64,000 nucleotides of DNA, from assembly GCF_001644035.1 (NCBI RefSeq), contig NZ_LUUG01000105.1:1-64000 (forward strand). Reading direction: 5' to 3'. The translations under genes were made by a program, and so were the position numbers. Each line of letters opens with the position of its first letter. Within the stretch, counting starts at the first letter, position 1. Below are positions 26,573 through 36,430 of the stretch, piece after piece. Source of the stretch: Methylomonas methanica (lineage in GTDB: Bacteria; Pseudomonadota; Gammaproteobacteria; Methylococcales; Methylomonadaceae). The notes under the pieces were generated by a model. That model saw only the letters and a list, made by a program, of their open reading frames with translations. It searched no databases and was not told where the DNA came from.

Positions 26573-28061
26573 GCCACCCTTCAAGGCCCTGATGGTGCAA
26601 GGCACCACGTCCGATGCCGGTAAAAGCACTCTGGTGACAGCATTGTGCCGTCATTACCGGCGCCAGGGCATCGCCGTCGCGCCATTCAAACCGCAAAACA
26701 TGGCGCTGAATAGCGCGGTCACTATCGATGGCGGCGAGATCGGCCGCGCTCAAGCCGCGCAAGCCGCAGCCTGCGGTCTGCCACCGCATAGCGATATGAA
26801 TCCGGTGCTGCTGAAACCCAACACCGATACCACCGCGCAAGTGATCATTCACGGCAAAGTCTTACAAAACCAGTCGGCCAGCCAATATCACGATTATAAG
26901 AAAGTCGCTAAACAAGCGGTTCTGGAATCGTGGCAACGCTTGAGTGCTCAGTACCAGATGCTTATCGTCGAGGGTGCCGGCAGCCCAGCCGAGATTAATT
27001 TACGTGCCGGCGACATTGCCAATATGGGCTTTGCCGAGGCGGTGGATTGTCCGGTGATTCTGATCGCCGACATTGATCGCGGCGGGGTGTTTGCGCACTT
27101 GGTCGGCACGCTGGAATTACTCTCGGCCAGCGAGCAGCAACGCGTGATCGGTTTTGTCATCAACCGCTTCCGGGGCGACATCGCGCTATTAAAACCCGGC
27201 TTGGACTGGCTGGAACAGCGAACCGGCAAGCCGGTGTTGGCCGTGCTGCCGTATTTGCACGATCTTTATCTGGAAGCCGAGGACGCCTTATCCACTCGGC
27301 ATGCCCAACAGGGCCAAACCGGGGCTTTTCATATCGTCGTGCCGCATCTGCCCAGCTTCAGCAATCATACCGATTTCGATCCGCTGCAATTGCATCCCGG
27401 CGTTCAGGTCAGCTTTGCGAAAAGCCCCGACCAAGTAACCGGCGCCGACTTGATCGTGCTGCCCGGCAGCAAATCGGTGCGTGGCGATTTAGCTCGGCTT
27501 AGAGAACAAGGCTGGGACACGTTTATTAGTCGCCATCTGCGTTACGGCGGCAAACTGCTGGGGATTTGCGGCGGCTTTCAGATGCTGGGCAAGCACATAG
27601 ACGACCCGCTGGGGCTGGAAGGTCCAGCCGGGCAATCTGCGGGTCTGGATTTGTTGGATATGCAGACGGTTTTACAATCCGAAAAATGCTTGAGACAAAC
27701 CGCCGGCACTTTCTATGGGCAGGTCACGCCGGTAGCGGGCTACGAAATTCATCTGGGTGTCAGCAGCGGCCCCGCCTTGTCACAACCCTTATTTTCGCTT
27801 GCGGAAGGCAACGATGGTGCTGTCTCGGCCGACGGACAGGTAGCGGGCAGTTATCTGCACGGCTTGTTCGATTTGCCCACAGCCAGCGATGCACTATTAA
27901 ATTGGGCTGGCTATCGTCAAGCTCAAGCGCCGGATTTCAACGCTTTGCGCGAAGCCGGTATCGAGCGCTTGGCCGATTGCTTGGCAACGTATTGCAATTT
28001 CCCTTTGCTGGAAGCGCGGACCGCATATTCCTCCCCAAACCACCCACCCATTCCGACGTAA
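26562..28061 (+). CDS. cobQ: Adenosylcobyric acid synthase (glutamine-hydrolysing)
   Basis: The roughly 499-residue amidotransferase amidates four side chains of adenosylcobyrinic acid a,c-diamide. The N-terminal synthetase domain has the nucleotide loop [14 protein letters not shown] and [10 protein letters not shown]; the C-terminal class I glutaminase-like domain has the nucleophile Cys in [10 protein letters not shown] and a His in YLHGLFD. I take ATG 26562, inside the end of bluB; ATG 26544 in the same frame would also serve. The cluster lacks the early corrin-ring genes, which must be elsewhere, or precursors are salvaged. It is the last gene of the cobU-cobQ run. Confidence 0.95.
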   Translation: MHPKPPFKALMVQGTTSDAGKSTLVTALCRHYRRQGIAVAPFKPQNMALNSAVTIDGGEIGRAQAAQAAACGLPPHSDMNPVLLKPNTDTTAQVIIHGKVLQNQSASQYHDYKKVAKQAVLESWQRLSAQYQMLIVEGAGSPAEINLRAGDIANMGFAEAVDCPVILIADIDRGGVFAHLVGTLELLSASEQQRVIGFVINRFRGDIALLKPGLDWLEQRTGKPVLAVLPYLHDLYLEAEDALSTRHAQQGQTGAFHIVVPHLPSFSNHTDFDPLQLHPGVQVSFAKSPDQVTGADLIVLPGSKSVRGDLARLREQGWDTFISRHLRYGGKLLGICGGFQMLGKHIDDPLGLEGPAGQSAGLDLLDMQTVLQSEKCLRQTAGTFYGQVTPVAGYEIHLGVSSGPALSQPLFSLAEGNDGAVSADGQVAGSYLHGLFDLPTASDALLNWAGYRQAQAPDFNALREAGIERLADCLATYCNFPLLEARTAYSSPNHPPIPT

Positions 28062-28454
28062 TTACGCCAGTATTGAATGACAGCTTTTGGACGAGATGAA
28101 TTGTCGGAATCGACCCTTCGGAGACATTCAAAGTTTTTCCTCTAATGTCGGCAGCAATACATTTAGTTGCCATTCAACTCAAAGGTAAGGAGCTCGCCGG
28201 GGACAGACCATGGAAAAAGCCACAAACCGTTGATATTGAGCCAACCCACAAAAGCATCCTGAACCAGTGCGTCCCTTCGACCGCTGGGTTAGGTTTAGCT
28301 ACGCGAATCTTGCAGCCGCAAGCCAAACCAACACATACCGGAATTCCTTCGATACCCATGCTGGAACAGCCAGAGAAAAACGTTTTAACACCAACATTCG
28401 TAAAAACTGGTCTAACATTTATACTTTGTCTCTATATTACCGCTTCAAAAATTT
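28062..28454. other. Intergenic region without a supported gene
   Basis: A 120-codon frame (28145-28507) crosses this gap but has no signal, no motif and overlaps the lipoprotein start at 28455, so it is rejected. The base composition becomes AT-richer towards the lipoprotein genes. I see no hairpin with T-run and no clear promoter. Confidence 0.4.
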
Positions 28455-29186
28455 ATGTGGAAAAAATCGATAACTTTACTCATCTTAATCGGCCAAACCG
28501 GCTGTGATATCGAGTGGAAACAGAAACCGGATAAAGTTAAATGGGCCATGGTGGATACTGGAAAACTGCGGACCACGTTTTACGATACCTTTAAAAAAAC
28601 CGTTCCATATCCTCCGGAACTGCTTACCAGCGATGAAATCTCCCGAATGCAGGAACTGACCAAAAAACAAATCTCTCAGTTGGAACAGGATGGGAGAGAA
28701 AACTGCCGCAAAAACGTTGACGGAAGCGCAAAATCGCTACCGAACAGAACCGATGAAAACGAAACCATCATTATGCCATCCGGGGAAAAAATCATTCGTC
28801 CTAAGCGACATCAATACCCGTCAGAAGCAGTCCGGCCAACTGCCTCCGCGAGTAATGCATTTTATGAATGTATCGCGAATATTCAAAAAGACCCGTTAAT
28901 TACCGAGCTGCAAAACAAACTACGAAGCGTATACGAAGCGAACATAGCCAGAGGGAAATTTGATCAGGAGACCCGAAAGAAATTTGACGATTTCTTAAAA
29001 ACCGCGGTTGATAAATATGCGCAAAGCAAAGACTTTCAGCTGATACTCAACAACAATCCCGAGAATATCCTTTACAGTGCCGACAAAATTTATATACAAG
29101 CGACCGACGACGTTATTGCATTTATATCCGACAATCAATTGCTAACCCCCCCAGCCGATACCAACCTAGAAAACCAAGTCCGCTAA
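28455..29186 (+). CDS. Hypothetical lipoprotein
   Basis: The 243-residue product has a Lys-Lys N-terminus, a short hydrophobic stretch and Cys17 in QTGC, a lipobox with an unusual residue at -3. The rest is charged and helical, with a low-complexity linker around residues 75-110, and carries no motif I recognise. A coiled-coil region at about 140-200 is possible. It is followed four bases later by a second lipoprotein gene, so the two are probably co-transcribed and co-localised at the membrane. The composition is AT-richer than neighbouring genes, which suggests acquisition from elsewhere. Function is unknown. Confidence 0.7.
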   Translation: MWKKSITLLILIGQTGCDIEWKQKPDKVKWAMVDTGKLRTTFYDTFKKTVPYPPELLTSDEISRMQELTKKQISQLEQDGRENCRKNVDGSAKSLPNRTDENETIIMPSGEKIIRPKRHQYPSEAVRPTASASNAFYECIANIQKDPLITELQNKLRSVYEANIARGKFDQETRKKFDDFLKTAVDKYAQSKDFQLILNNNPENILYSADKIYIQATDDVIAFISDNQLLTPPADTNLENQVR

Positions 29187-29190
29187 GCCA

Positions 29191-29877
29191 ATGCATCGAT
29201 CAATCCGAATCATGTTTGCGATACTTCTATTATGCGCCGCGTGCGGCAGAACCGAACGTACCGAAGCCCGGCTGCCTGCCGAAGAAGTATTGGGCGCCGA
29301 ATCAGGCGGTTACAACCTGTTTTATAAAAACACTCGAGAAGGTGCGACGGCCATCGGCCAAATATTTTCCATCCCTAAAGGGCATCCAAATTTAATATAC
29401 GTCGGATTTTTATATCGAAAGTATAAAAATATTAACCCAGCGCCGCAAGCCAATCTGAAACTGATAATATCGGAATGGCAGAATGATAGACCCGTTCGCC
29501 CTACTTTATGGGAATCTGAAATCAAAACGGTGATGGGGGAATCCATCGGCGACTGGTTGGAATTCAACTTGCCGAGCGTAAAACTAAAGCCAGGCGTCAA
29601 ATATATCGCCTGGTTGACATTATCCGATCTGGAAAATGCGGATGACGCGAGTTTGTCGATAGTCAATATGGGGCCGAGGACCTTAACTCCTATGCCAACT
29701 ACCGGAGAGCCATGGAATGCCGAATGGAAATTCGCCTACGCAGAAGGACAAAGGGCTATGTGGAGGCACGGCAATCCAGACGGTATCACCGATTACATGA
29801 CGGAATATCCTTGGAAAACGGACGCACCCGGCCACAATTTGCATTTCAATATGCTATTTGAAAACCGGGCCAAATAA
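29191..29877 (+). CDS. Hypothetical lipoprotein, possible beta-sandwich
   Basis: The 228-residue product has a signal segment ending in LCAAC, giving a probable lipidated Cys at residue 18. The mature region looks beta-rich, with patterns such as AIGQIFSIPKGHPNLIYVGFLY and WLEFNLPSVKLKPGVKYIAWL that resemble carbohydrate-binding or discoidin-like beta-sandwich repeats ('Q-x-F-x-i-p', 'l-x-p-G-x-x-Y-w-l'). This resemblance is by eye only. It forms a pair with the lipoprotein gene four bases upstream. Nothing in the context identifies a substrate. Confidence 0.7.
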   Translation: MHRSIRIMFAILLLCAACGRTERTEARLPAEEVLGAESGGYNLFYKNTREGATAIGQIFSIPKGHPNLIYVGFLYRKYKNINPAPQANLKLIISEWQNDRPVRPTLWESEIKTVMGESIGDWLEFNLPSVKLKPGVKYIAWLTLSDLENADDASLSIVNMGPRTLTPMPTTGEPWNAEWKFAYAEGQRAMWRHGNPDGITDYMTEYPWKTDAPGHNLHFNMLFENRAK

Positions 29878-29916
29878 CTAAAAGAGAATTGCCATACGAT
29901 CCAAGACATAAAGCAA

Positions 29917-30021
29917 GTAGCCTCGATGAAATAGAGGATTCGAAGACCAATACCTTTCAATTGTCGATGTTCGTCTGATGAGGGATGGCCAGCAGAGACC
30001 CTCGATTCCGCTTGAGGCTAC
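29917..30021. repeat. Palindromic MITE-like repeat, copy 1
   Basis: The element begins GTAGCCTCGATG and ends CCTCGATTCCGCTTGAGGCTAC, giving terminal inverted arms around a central region of about 60 bases. A second copy of the same design lies at 50624-50735. It resembles the widespread 'gtagcc(c/t)...gcggaatc' intergenic family. The surrounding gap (29878-30197) holds no supported gene. Confidence 0.75.
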
Positions 30022-30197
30022 GTAAGACCAGCTCCGGTCGTGCAATGATAAACACTATCAGGCGGCTATCCATTCCACTGCGGTCACTGAAGCCAAAGCA
30101 CGATGGTCAGGTTTTTAACCGATCCAAGCCGTCCAAAATCTGGCTGGATTTGTATCGGAATGCCTAGTGGTTGTTAGCCGAATATGCACAGTTTCGC

Positions 30198-33100
30198 TCA
30201 GGCCTCTGATTCCAGTCGTTCCAGCAACTGCACTATTTGCAGATTAGCTTCGCGTAACGTACTGAAATCCTCGCCGCCATTTTTGCCGTCCAATCGATGA
30301 CGTTGGAGTTTTTCCGCCAGCTTTTGTTGTCGGGATTGGGCCCGCTCCAGTTGCTCCAGTAAACGCGCATCGATGCCGCGTTCGTGTTTGAGGCGTTCCA
30401 GCCACCTACCCAGATGCGATTTTTTCGAGTTCAGGATAGGCCAGCGCGGGCTGCTGTTGGCTGGTGGTTGCAGGCATTGTTCGAGACGACGCAGCCAATA
30501 CTGCTGCTGAAGTTTCAGTAATTCCAATTGATTTTGCCAATTAGTCAGCGAAAGTCTGGCGCAATCAGTCCAGGCCGGATGGTTGCGATAACTGTTGACC
30601 CAAGCCGATACCGCATCGGCCGGCATCGCTTCGGCGATGGCGCAACCTTGGGCGATGCTGCATCCCAAATCGATCAGAAAAATGCCGTGTTCTATATCTT
30701 CCACGCCTTCGGCAACCGCTTCGCGTTTGAAGGCCTTGGCTAAGGCAATCACGCTTTCGACAATGGCCATGTCATCCGGGTCGTCTATCATGTTGCGGAC
30801 AAAACTCTGATCGATCTTTACCGTGTTGATGGTCAAATGCCGCAAATGCGCCAGCGACGAATAGCCGGTGCCGAAATCGTCCAGCGCACAGGGCACGCCC
30901 AGGTCGTGATAGCATTGTTTCAGGGTCTCGCCCACCGAGATCAAATCCTCCAGTACGCTGCTTTCCAGTACTTCCAGCTCCAATTGCCGCGAGGGAATTT
31001 GCGGGTATTCCGTCAGCAAGGTTTCCAGGGTTTTGATGAAATCCGGCCATTGTAGATGGCGTGGCGATATGTTTACGCTGACTTGCAGATTCAGACCAAG
31101 ATCATGCCAGATCTGCAATTGCTTGAATGCTTGTCTTAGCACCCAATTGCTCAGGTCGATTTCCAATGTGGTATTTTCTACTATCGGCAGAAATTCGGCT
31201 GGCGGCAGCAGACCGCGCTCCGGATGATGCCAGCGGATCAGGGCTTCCGCGCCGACAACTTGGCCGGTTTTGATATTGACCCTGGGTTGGTAGTACATGC
31301 AAAACTGGTTGTCCATCAGCGCCTGACCGACCTCGGCCAAGGCTTGCTCCAGGCGGCTGGGGCGATGATTGATGCTGCTCGATTGTCCGGGCAAATGGTC
31401 GTAAATGCGATAGCGGTTGCGGCCATCCAATTTAGCCTGATACATGGCTTGGTCGGCGTGACGCAACAGAATATCCGGATCTTCCAGATCAAGGGGATAG
31501 ATGGTGACGCCGCTGCTGGCGGCAATCCGCACATGCCGGTTTTCCAACTCGAAAGGTTCGGCCATGGCTTGATGAATACGGGTCAAGGCATCTTCGCATT
31601 GCTGCACCGATTGCAAGTTTTCGAATAACAACGCAAATTCATCGCCACCCAGCCGGCAAACCGTGTCGCCTTCGCGCAGCTTTAACTTGATGCGTTTGGC
31701 CACTTCCACCAACAACTGATCGCCGGTCTCGTGGCCGAAGTTATCGTTGACTTGCTTGAAGCCGTCCAAATCCAGATAGCACACCGCCAGCAATGATTCG
31801 GCCCGTTTGCTGTGGGCGATAGCCTGAGCAAAGCGGTCGGCAAATAAGGCGCGATTGGGCAATTGGGTGAGTGGATCGAAATGCGCCAGTACTTCCAGCG
31901 CTTGCTGTTGTTGCTTGCTTTCGGTGATGTCCGAGAACAAACCCAGATAATTGATGATATTACCGGCGTCGTCGCGCAAGGCAGAAACCGTTAATAATTC
32001 GGCATACAAATCGCCGTTTTTCCGGCGATTCCAGACTTCGCCTTGCCAATGCCCGGTCTGGTTTATGACCTCCCACATGGCTTCATAAAACTCCGGCGCT
32101 TGCCGGCCGGATTTTAAAAAGCTCGGGTTTTGCCCAAGAGCTTCCTCGCGGCTGTAGCCGGTGATATCGGTGAAGGCGGCGTTGACATCAATGATAGACG
32201 CGTTGATGTCGGTAATGATGATGCCTTCGTGAGCGTCCGAAAATACCCGCGCCGATAGCCGCAGTTTTTCCTCGGCCGCTTTGCGTTTGCTGACGTCATG
32301 GACAATGCCGCGCATCCGCACCGGTTTGCCGTTACCGTCCCGCTCGACCTGACCGACCGAGCGCATCCAGCGCTTTTCGCCGCTAGGGGTTTGAATACGA
32401 TATTCCACATCGTAATTGGCGCCGCACTCAAGGTGCTCCCGGGTTGCTTCCAAAATTAAATGCCTATCTTCCGGGCAAACCACGTCCAGGAAATCGTTCC
32501 AGGTATGCAGTGCTTTATGCGGAAAACCCAATTCAGTGGTGACGATTTCCGACCAGAACTGGCGGTTTTTCAATAAATCCGCTTCCCAGATGCCGACGCC
32601 GCCATAAATTTGGCTGATACGAAAGCGTTCTTCGCTTTCTTTTAGCGCCAGCTCGGTCTGTTTGCGCGCGGTAATGTCCTGCACCAACACCACAAAACGG
32701 TCGGGACCGGCTTTATAGCTATCGATGGCATACCAGCGGCCCAGATCGGCCACGCAGTTTTCGAAATGTTGGGGCTCGCCGCTGGTATCCAGACCGTCGA
32801 AGCTGCTGATCCAAGCACATTCGGTGTTGGGCAGCACTTGCTTGACGGTTTTGCCTATCCAGTTGTCGCGGGCAATGCCGGTCATTTTTTCAAAGGCCGG
32901 ATTGATATCCAGATAGCGATAATCGACAATTTTGCCGCTGTCATCGCGTATCACCTGATGCAATGCAAAACCCAGCGACATATTGGTATAAAGTCTGGCT
33001 AGGTCAGCCTCGCTACGTTTGCGGGCCTTGATTTCCTTACGCAGCCTGAATACCCAGTAGACGAAAAACAACAGGGCCAGCAGGACCACGGCGGCGGATC

Positions 33101-34829
33101 GCAACAACGCGTCAACGCGAATGCCTTGCTCGACCTTCAAGGCCATCCAGCGGTTAATAATGGCATCGTGTTCGGCTTGACTGATACTGGCCAGGGCTTT
33201 TTCCAGCAGCGACAGCAATTGTGGATGGGATTTGAGTGCGGCCATCCGGGTTTCGTTGAGGTACCCTGGTTGGCCGGCAATATGCAGGTTTAAGAAGCCT
33301 TGTTGCTTGATCGCATAACTGGCCGAGGCCGCATCGCCGATATATGCATCCACCTTACCTTCGGCCAGTAGATTCAGCGCTTCTTGTACCGAGGGGGCAG
33401 TCAGCAGCTGTATCCCTGGGTAGTCTCTGTTTAGCAATTCCTGAATAAAATAACCTTGTTCGATAGCGACATGCCGCCCCGTCAGCAGTTGCAAGGAGTT
33501 AATATAACCACTGTTTTTGTCGCCGATGATCACAGTCGGCGTACTAATATAGGGCTGGGTGAAATTCAGATACTGCTCTCGATCCGGGGTTTTGGTCGCC
33601 CCGGCGATCATGTCCAGTTCGCCGCGCTTGGCCATGTCCAGCACTTCCTGCCAGGACTTGTCCATGATCAAAACGAACTTCACCCCCAATCTCTGCTCGA
33701 TTAGCTTTAGATGCTCGGCAATCATGCCTTGATGCTCGCCAGCCGCGTCCAGCCATTCGTATGGCGGAAAATTTCTATCTATACCCACTCGAATTTCAGC
33801 ATGTTCAGCCAGCCACTGCCGTTCCGCGTCGCTCAATTGCAAAGCGCTGGATTTACTACCACCATAAACAAAATCATTGAGCTGGCCATCGCTTAAAGGA
33901 TGCGCTAATTTCAGGTTGGCATAAATGTCGGCCACCCGGCGTAAGCGGGCAGCCTCTATCTGCCCAAGCGGGATGTAGTCCGGCATGATCAGCTTACGGG
34001 TTTCCTCTGCTTCGTAGCGCAGTTGCTCCGGACTAAGTTTGCTTGGGTATTTGTTTTGGATGAGATCGATCAGCAAATTGGGGTGAGCCAGCGCATATTC
34101 CCAGCCTTTCAGACTGGCTCGGAGGAAGCGCTCGGCGCGGCCCGGATGCTGCTGTAGCTCTTTGCGACTGGTGAAAAGCAAGTCGCCGTAAAAGTCGATA
34201 CCGTAATTTTGCGGATTGATAATGTTGAATTTGATGCCGGCGGCGCGAAAGCTAAAAGGCCGGTCGGTGATATAGCCGGACATCACATCGACTTTATCCG
34301 CGATAAAGTCTGCGTTGTTAAAGGTCTCGGCAATTTTTTGATAACGGCTTTCGTTCAGATTGGCTTCGGCCAGTAAGGCACGAACCTGCGCGTTATTCTC
34401 GCCGACCACATCGTACATAATGCGCTTGCCGGCCATTTCGTAAGGGCTGACGATGCCGGACGATTGTTTGCTGAACAGCACCAGCGCGTCGTGCTGAAAA
34501 ATGGCGGCCAAGGCCGCGATAGGCTTGCCGTTGGCATACTGGGCGATGACGCCGGAATCGCCGATGCCATATTCGGCTTGCCCGGAGGCGACTTGTTCGA
34601 TGTAGTCCTGATCAGGATTGCGCGCGCGTATCTCTACCTGCAAGCCTTCCTCGGCATAAAAGCCTTGCTCGATAGCCGCGTAATAGCCGGCAAATTGGAA
34701 CTGGTGAAACCATTTTAATTGCAGCGCTACTGTTTCCAGCGGCCGATTTGCTGCGGGCGTGACGGCGACGCTGGACGTACAAAACAGTAAAAAAAATACC
34801 GCGGACAGTCCGAAAATGGTTTTTTTCAT
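30198..34829 (-). CDS. GGDEF/EAL protein with two periplasmic binding domains and three PAS domains
   Basis: The 1543-residue protein starts with a signal peptide. An NMT1/THI5-like binding domain (about 30-270, LKWFHQFQFAGYYAA) and an SBP_bac_3 amino-acid-type binding domain (about 345-560, IRVGIDRNFPPYEW) follow, then one membrane helix at about 575-595. Three PAS/PAC units span about 610-970. The GGDEF domain has the intact active site RLGGDEF and an inhibitory I-site RxxD five residues before it (REGD). The EAL domain keeps EALIRW, VNIS, DDFGTGYSSL, KIDQSFV and AEGVED. Both synthesis and breakdown of c-di-GMP are therefore possible. The last 120 residues are helical and contain SHLGRWLE, like the LGxW of CZB domains, without clear zinc ligands. 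It is transcribed alone. Confidence 0.94.
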   Translation of the reverse strand: MKKTIFGLSAVFFLLFCTSSVAVTPAANRPLETVALQLKWFHQFQFAGYYAAIEQGFYAEEGLQVEIRARNPDQDYIEQVASGQAEYGIGDSGVIAQYANGKPIAALAAIFQHDALVLFSKQSSGIVSPYEMAGKRIMYDVVGENNAQVRALLAEANLNESRYQKIAETFNNADFIADKVDVMSGYITDRPFSFRAAGIKFNIINPQNYGIDFYGDLLFTSRKELQQHPGRAERFLRASLKGWEYALAHPNLLIDLIQNKYPSKLSPEQLRYEAEETRKLIMPDYIPLGQIEAARLRRVADIYANLKLAHPLSDGQLNDFVYGGSKSSALQLSDAERQWLAEHAEIRVGIDRNFPPYEWLDAAGEHQGMIAEHLKLIEQRLGVKFVLIMDKSWQEVLDMAKRGELDMIAGATKTPDREQYLNFTQPYISTPTVIIGDKNSGYINSLQLLTGRHVAIEQGYFIQELLNRDYPGIQLLTAPSVQEALNLLAEGKVDAYIGDAASASYAIKQQGFLNLHIAGQPGYLNETRMAALKSHPQLLSLLEKALASISQAEHDAIINRWMALKVEQGIRVDALLRSAAVVLLALLFFVYWVFRLRKEIKARKRSEADLARLYTNMSLGFALHQVIRDDSGKIVDYRYLDINPAFEKMTGIARDNWIGKTVKQVLPNTECAWISSFDGLDTSGEPQHFENCVADLGRWYAIDSYKAGPDRFVVLVQDITARKQTELALKESEERFRISQIYGGVGIWEADLLKNRQFWSEIVTTELGFPHKALHTWNDFLDVVCPEDRHLILEATREHLECGANYDVEYRIQTPSGEKRWMRSVGQVERDGNGKPVRMRGIVHDVSKRKAAEEKLRLSARVFSDAHEGIIITDINASIIDVNAAFTDITGYSREEALGQNPSFLKSGRQAPEFYEAMWEVINQTGHWQGEVWNRRKNGDLYAELLTVSALRDDAGNIINYLGLFSDITESKQQQQALEVLAHFDPLTQLPNRALFADRFAQAIAHSKRAESLLAVCYLDLDGFKQVNDNFGHETGDQLLVEVAKRIKLKLREGDTVCRLGGDEFALLFENLQSVQQCEDALTRIHQAMAEPFELENRHVRIAASSGVTIYPLDLEDPDILLRHADQAMYQAKLDGRNRYRIYDHLPGQSSSINHRPSRLEQALAEVGQALMDNQFCMYYQPRVNIKTGQVVGAEALIRWHHPERGLLPPAEFLPIVENTTLEIDLSNWVLRQAFKQLQIWHDLGLNLQVSVNISPRHLQWPDFIKTLETLLTEYPQIPSRQLELEVLESSVLEDLISVGETLKQCYHDLGVPCALDDFGTGYSSLAHLRHLTINTVKIDQSFVRNMIDDPDDMAIVESVIALAKAFKREAVAEGVEDIEHGIFLIDLGCSIAQGCAIAEAMPADAVSAWVNSYRNHPAWTDCARLSLTNWQNQLELLKLQQQYWLRRLEQCLQPPANSSPRWPILNSKKSHLGRWLERLKHERGIDARLLEQLERAQSRQQKLAEKLQRHRLDGKNGGEDFSTLREANLQIVQLLERLESEA

Positions 34830-34898
34830 AAATGCCAGTGGTGGCCTGTTTTGAAAGTAGGGTTATTCTACATCCAAAGGCAAACGGGCCAGGCGGAT

Positions 34899-35588
34899 TT
34901 AGTCGGCTGTCGCGGAAGTGAACAACGATTGAAATTTATTTTTGCCGGCGTTGGATTTACGCTGCTGGGTATGCGCCAGCGCGAGTTTAGCCTCGTTTTG
35001 CAACTGGCTATCGGCAAACACTTGCTGCTTGCGCAACGGAGCCTGGATGGCCTTGTGCAAATATTCCTCGGCTTCCGCGCTACGATCCTGTTGTAGTAAA
35101 TAATCGGCGTAAAAGTAATTGGCGTCGATACCGTTAGGATTAATTTTCAAGCTGGCTTTCAACATTTGCTCGGCGAGCTGATTATCCCCAAAAGATACCG
35201 GCCAGCCAGGCACCATGTAATACAGCGTGCCCAGCGTGACATAAGCCGCACCATCCAAGGCACTGGGATTTTGGGCAATGGCTTCTTCCAACAGCGTCTT
35301 GGCGGTTTGCAGGCTGGACAAGGCACTCAGAGAGGATTGAAACGCCGCATTGGTGGCGATAATCGTCGCTTGCCAGATTTTCGGCTCGGCGGAATTCGGG
35401 TAGCGTTTGGTCAGTTCGGCGGCTTTTTCCAGCAATTGCGGATAGGTTTGTCTCTGCCGGGTTTCGTCGCTTTGATAATAAACGCTGGCCCAATCGCTTT
35501 CCAAATGGGCGATAGCGGTCGTCAGCTCCGAGGCTCGCAGCGGACCGGCAAAAAGTATCAATAAAACAACAATAGTAGCTTTGCTCAT
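34899..35588 (-). CDS. Periplasmic TPR-repeat protein
   Basis: Starting at ATG 35588 (six codons inside the longest frame), the 229-residue product has a clear signal peptide ending near PLRASE. The mature protein is helical, with TPR-like pairs at about 40-75, 95-125 and 135-185 (TLGTLYYMVPGWPVSFG between them; ANYFYADYLLQQDRSAEAEEYLHKAI as a typical repeat). It resembles TatT-like periplasmic TPR proteins that accompany some transporters, but no transporter is adjacent. It lies 69 bases beyond the start of the large GGDEF/EAL gene on the same strand, so the two may share a transcript. Confidence 0.8.
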   Translation of the reverse strand: MSKATIVVLLILFAGPLRASELTTAIAHLESDWASVYYQSDETRQRQTYPQLLEKAAELTKRYPNSAEPKIWQATIIATNAAFQSSLSALSSLQTAKTLLEEAIAQNPSALDGAAYVTLGTLYYMVPGWPVSFGDNQLAEQMLKASLKINPNGIDANYFYADYLLQQDRSAEAEEYLHKAIQAPLRKQQVFADSQLQNEAKLALAHTQQRKSNAGKNKFQSLFTSATAD

Positions 35589-35819
35589 ACATTCAATATA
35601 GAGCATTGCATTTTGGATTTCAATACGTCCTTTAAATTATTGTTTTAACAATGTATTGCCTATGACCAAAATTCGCTAAGCGCCAGGCTTTGGTGAGGAT
35701 GGTTAGCTCTATGTTTGTAGTGCTGTAGCGACTCTGTGAATATCTTGTCCCAGTTTTGCAACAACCGGCGCAAAAACCCGAAAATGGCAGCTTTTATCGC
35801 GTGCCTGGATTGTTGCTTG

Positions 35820-36293
35820 TTATTTGCCCCAATCCTTGAACGGATGCTTGCAGAGATTATTGTTGTAGTATCGTAGATCGTCAGTAACTTCCATGCCGAC
35901 CCAGTCCGGCTTAACAAAGGCCTCGCCCACTGCCGATAATTCGATTTCGGCGACAATCAAACCTTGGTTATCGCCCATAAACTCGTCAATTTCCCAAACA
36001 TGCCGGTCGCGATAAACAAAATAGCGGATCTTTTCGACCAGCGGCTTGTGACATAGCTCGTCGAGAATACTATTGGCGTCGCTTAACGGAATTTCGTATT
36101 CGAACTCCTGACGATGGGTGCCGATAGTGGCGCTCTTGATGTTCAGCCAGGCCTGGCTGTCGGAAATCCGCACGCGCACCGAACTGAGCGGACTGCTGCT
36201 TAAATAGCCCTGCTTGTAATGTACGGAATGATCAATTTCACCGCGCCAGTCGTCGTTCGCCAGTAAAAACTTATGTTCAACTTCAAGTGCCAT
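35820..36293 (-). CDS. CYTH domain protein (triphosphatase-like)
   Basis: The 157-residue protein is a single CYTH domain. The signature E-x-E-x-K is present at the N-terminus as EVEHKF. Basic residues that normally bind the triphosphate follow (RVRI, KS, KIRYFVY), and late acidic strands are WEIDEF and VAEIEL. Bacterial single-domain CYTH proteins usually hydrolyse tripolyphosphate or similar compounds with Mg2+ or Mn2+; a class IV adenylate cyclase activity is less likely but cannot be excluded. It is monocistronic, with the subtilase gene divergent upstream. Confidence 0.9.
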   Translation of the reverse strand: MALEVEHKFLLANDDWRGEIDHSVHYKQGYLSSSPLSSVRVRISDSQAWLNIKSATIGTHRQEFEYEIPLSDANSILDELCHKPLVEKIRYFVYRDRHVWEIDEFMGDNQGLIVAEIELSAVGEAFVKPDWVGMEVTDDLRYYNNNLCKHPFKDWGK

Positions 36294-36430
36294 GCCGTTG
36301 CTCCTCAGGCTTATAAATATGGTTTGTTTGAGTGGCTTATTATGCCGGAATAGCGTCCGGCTTGGCTGTGCGGGCGTTGTTTGGCTAAAGTTAGTCTGAT
36401 AACACTTGGCCCCATCAAATAAAAGGATTC

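Noticed and set aside
22950-28100. A cobalamin riboswitch controlling the cob genes or the TonB receptor
   Set aside because: I looked for the conserved B12-box pattern upstream of cobU, cobT, cobS and 40745 and found none by eye.
28145-28507. A 120-codon open frame before the lipoproteins
   Set aside because: It overlaps the well-supported lipoprotein start, has no motif and no ribosome-binding site.
29962-29967. A third TGTCGA hexamer
   Set aside because: It has no CGAC/CGTC at the right distance and no gene start follows on that strand.
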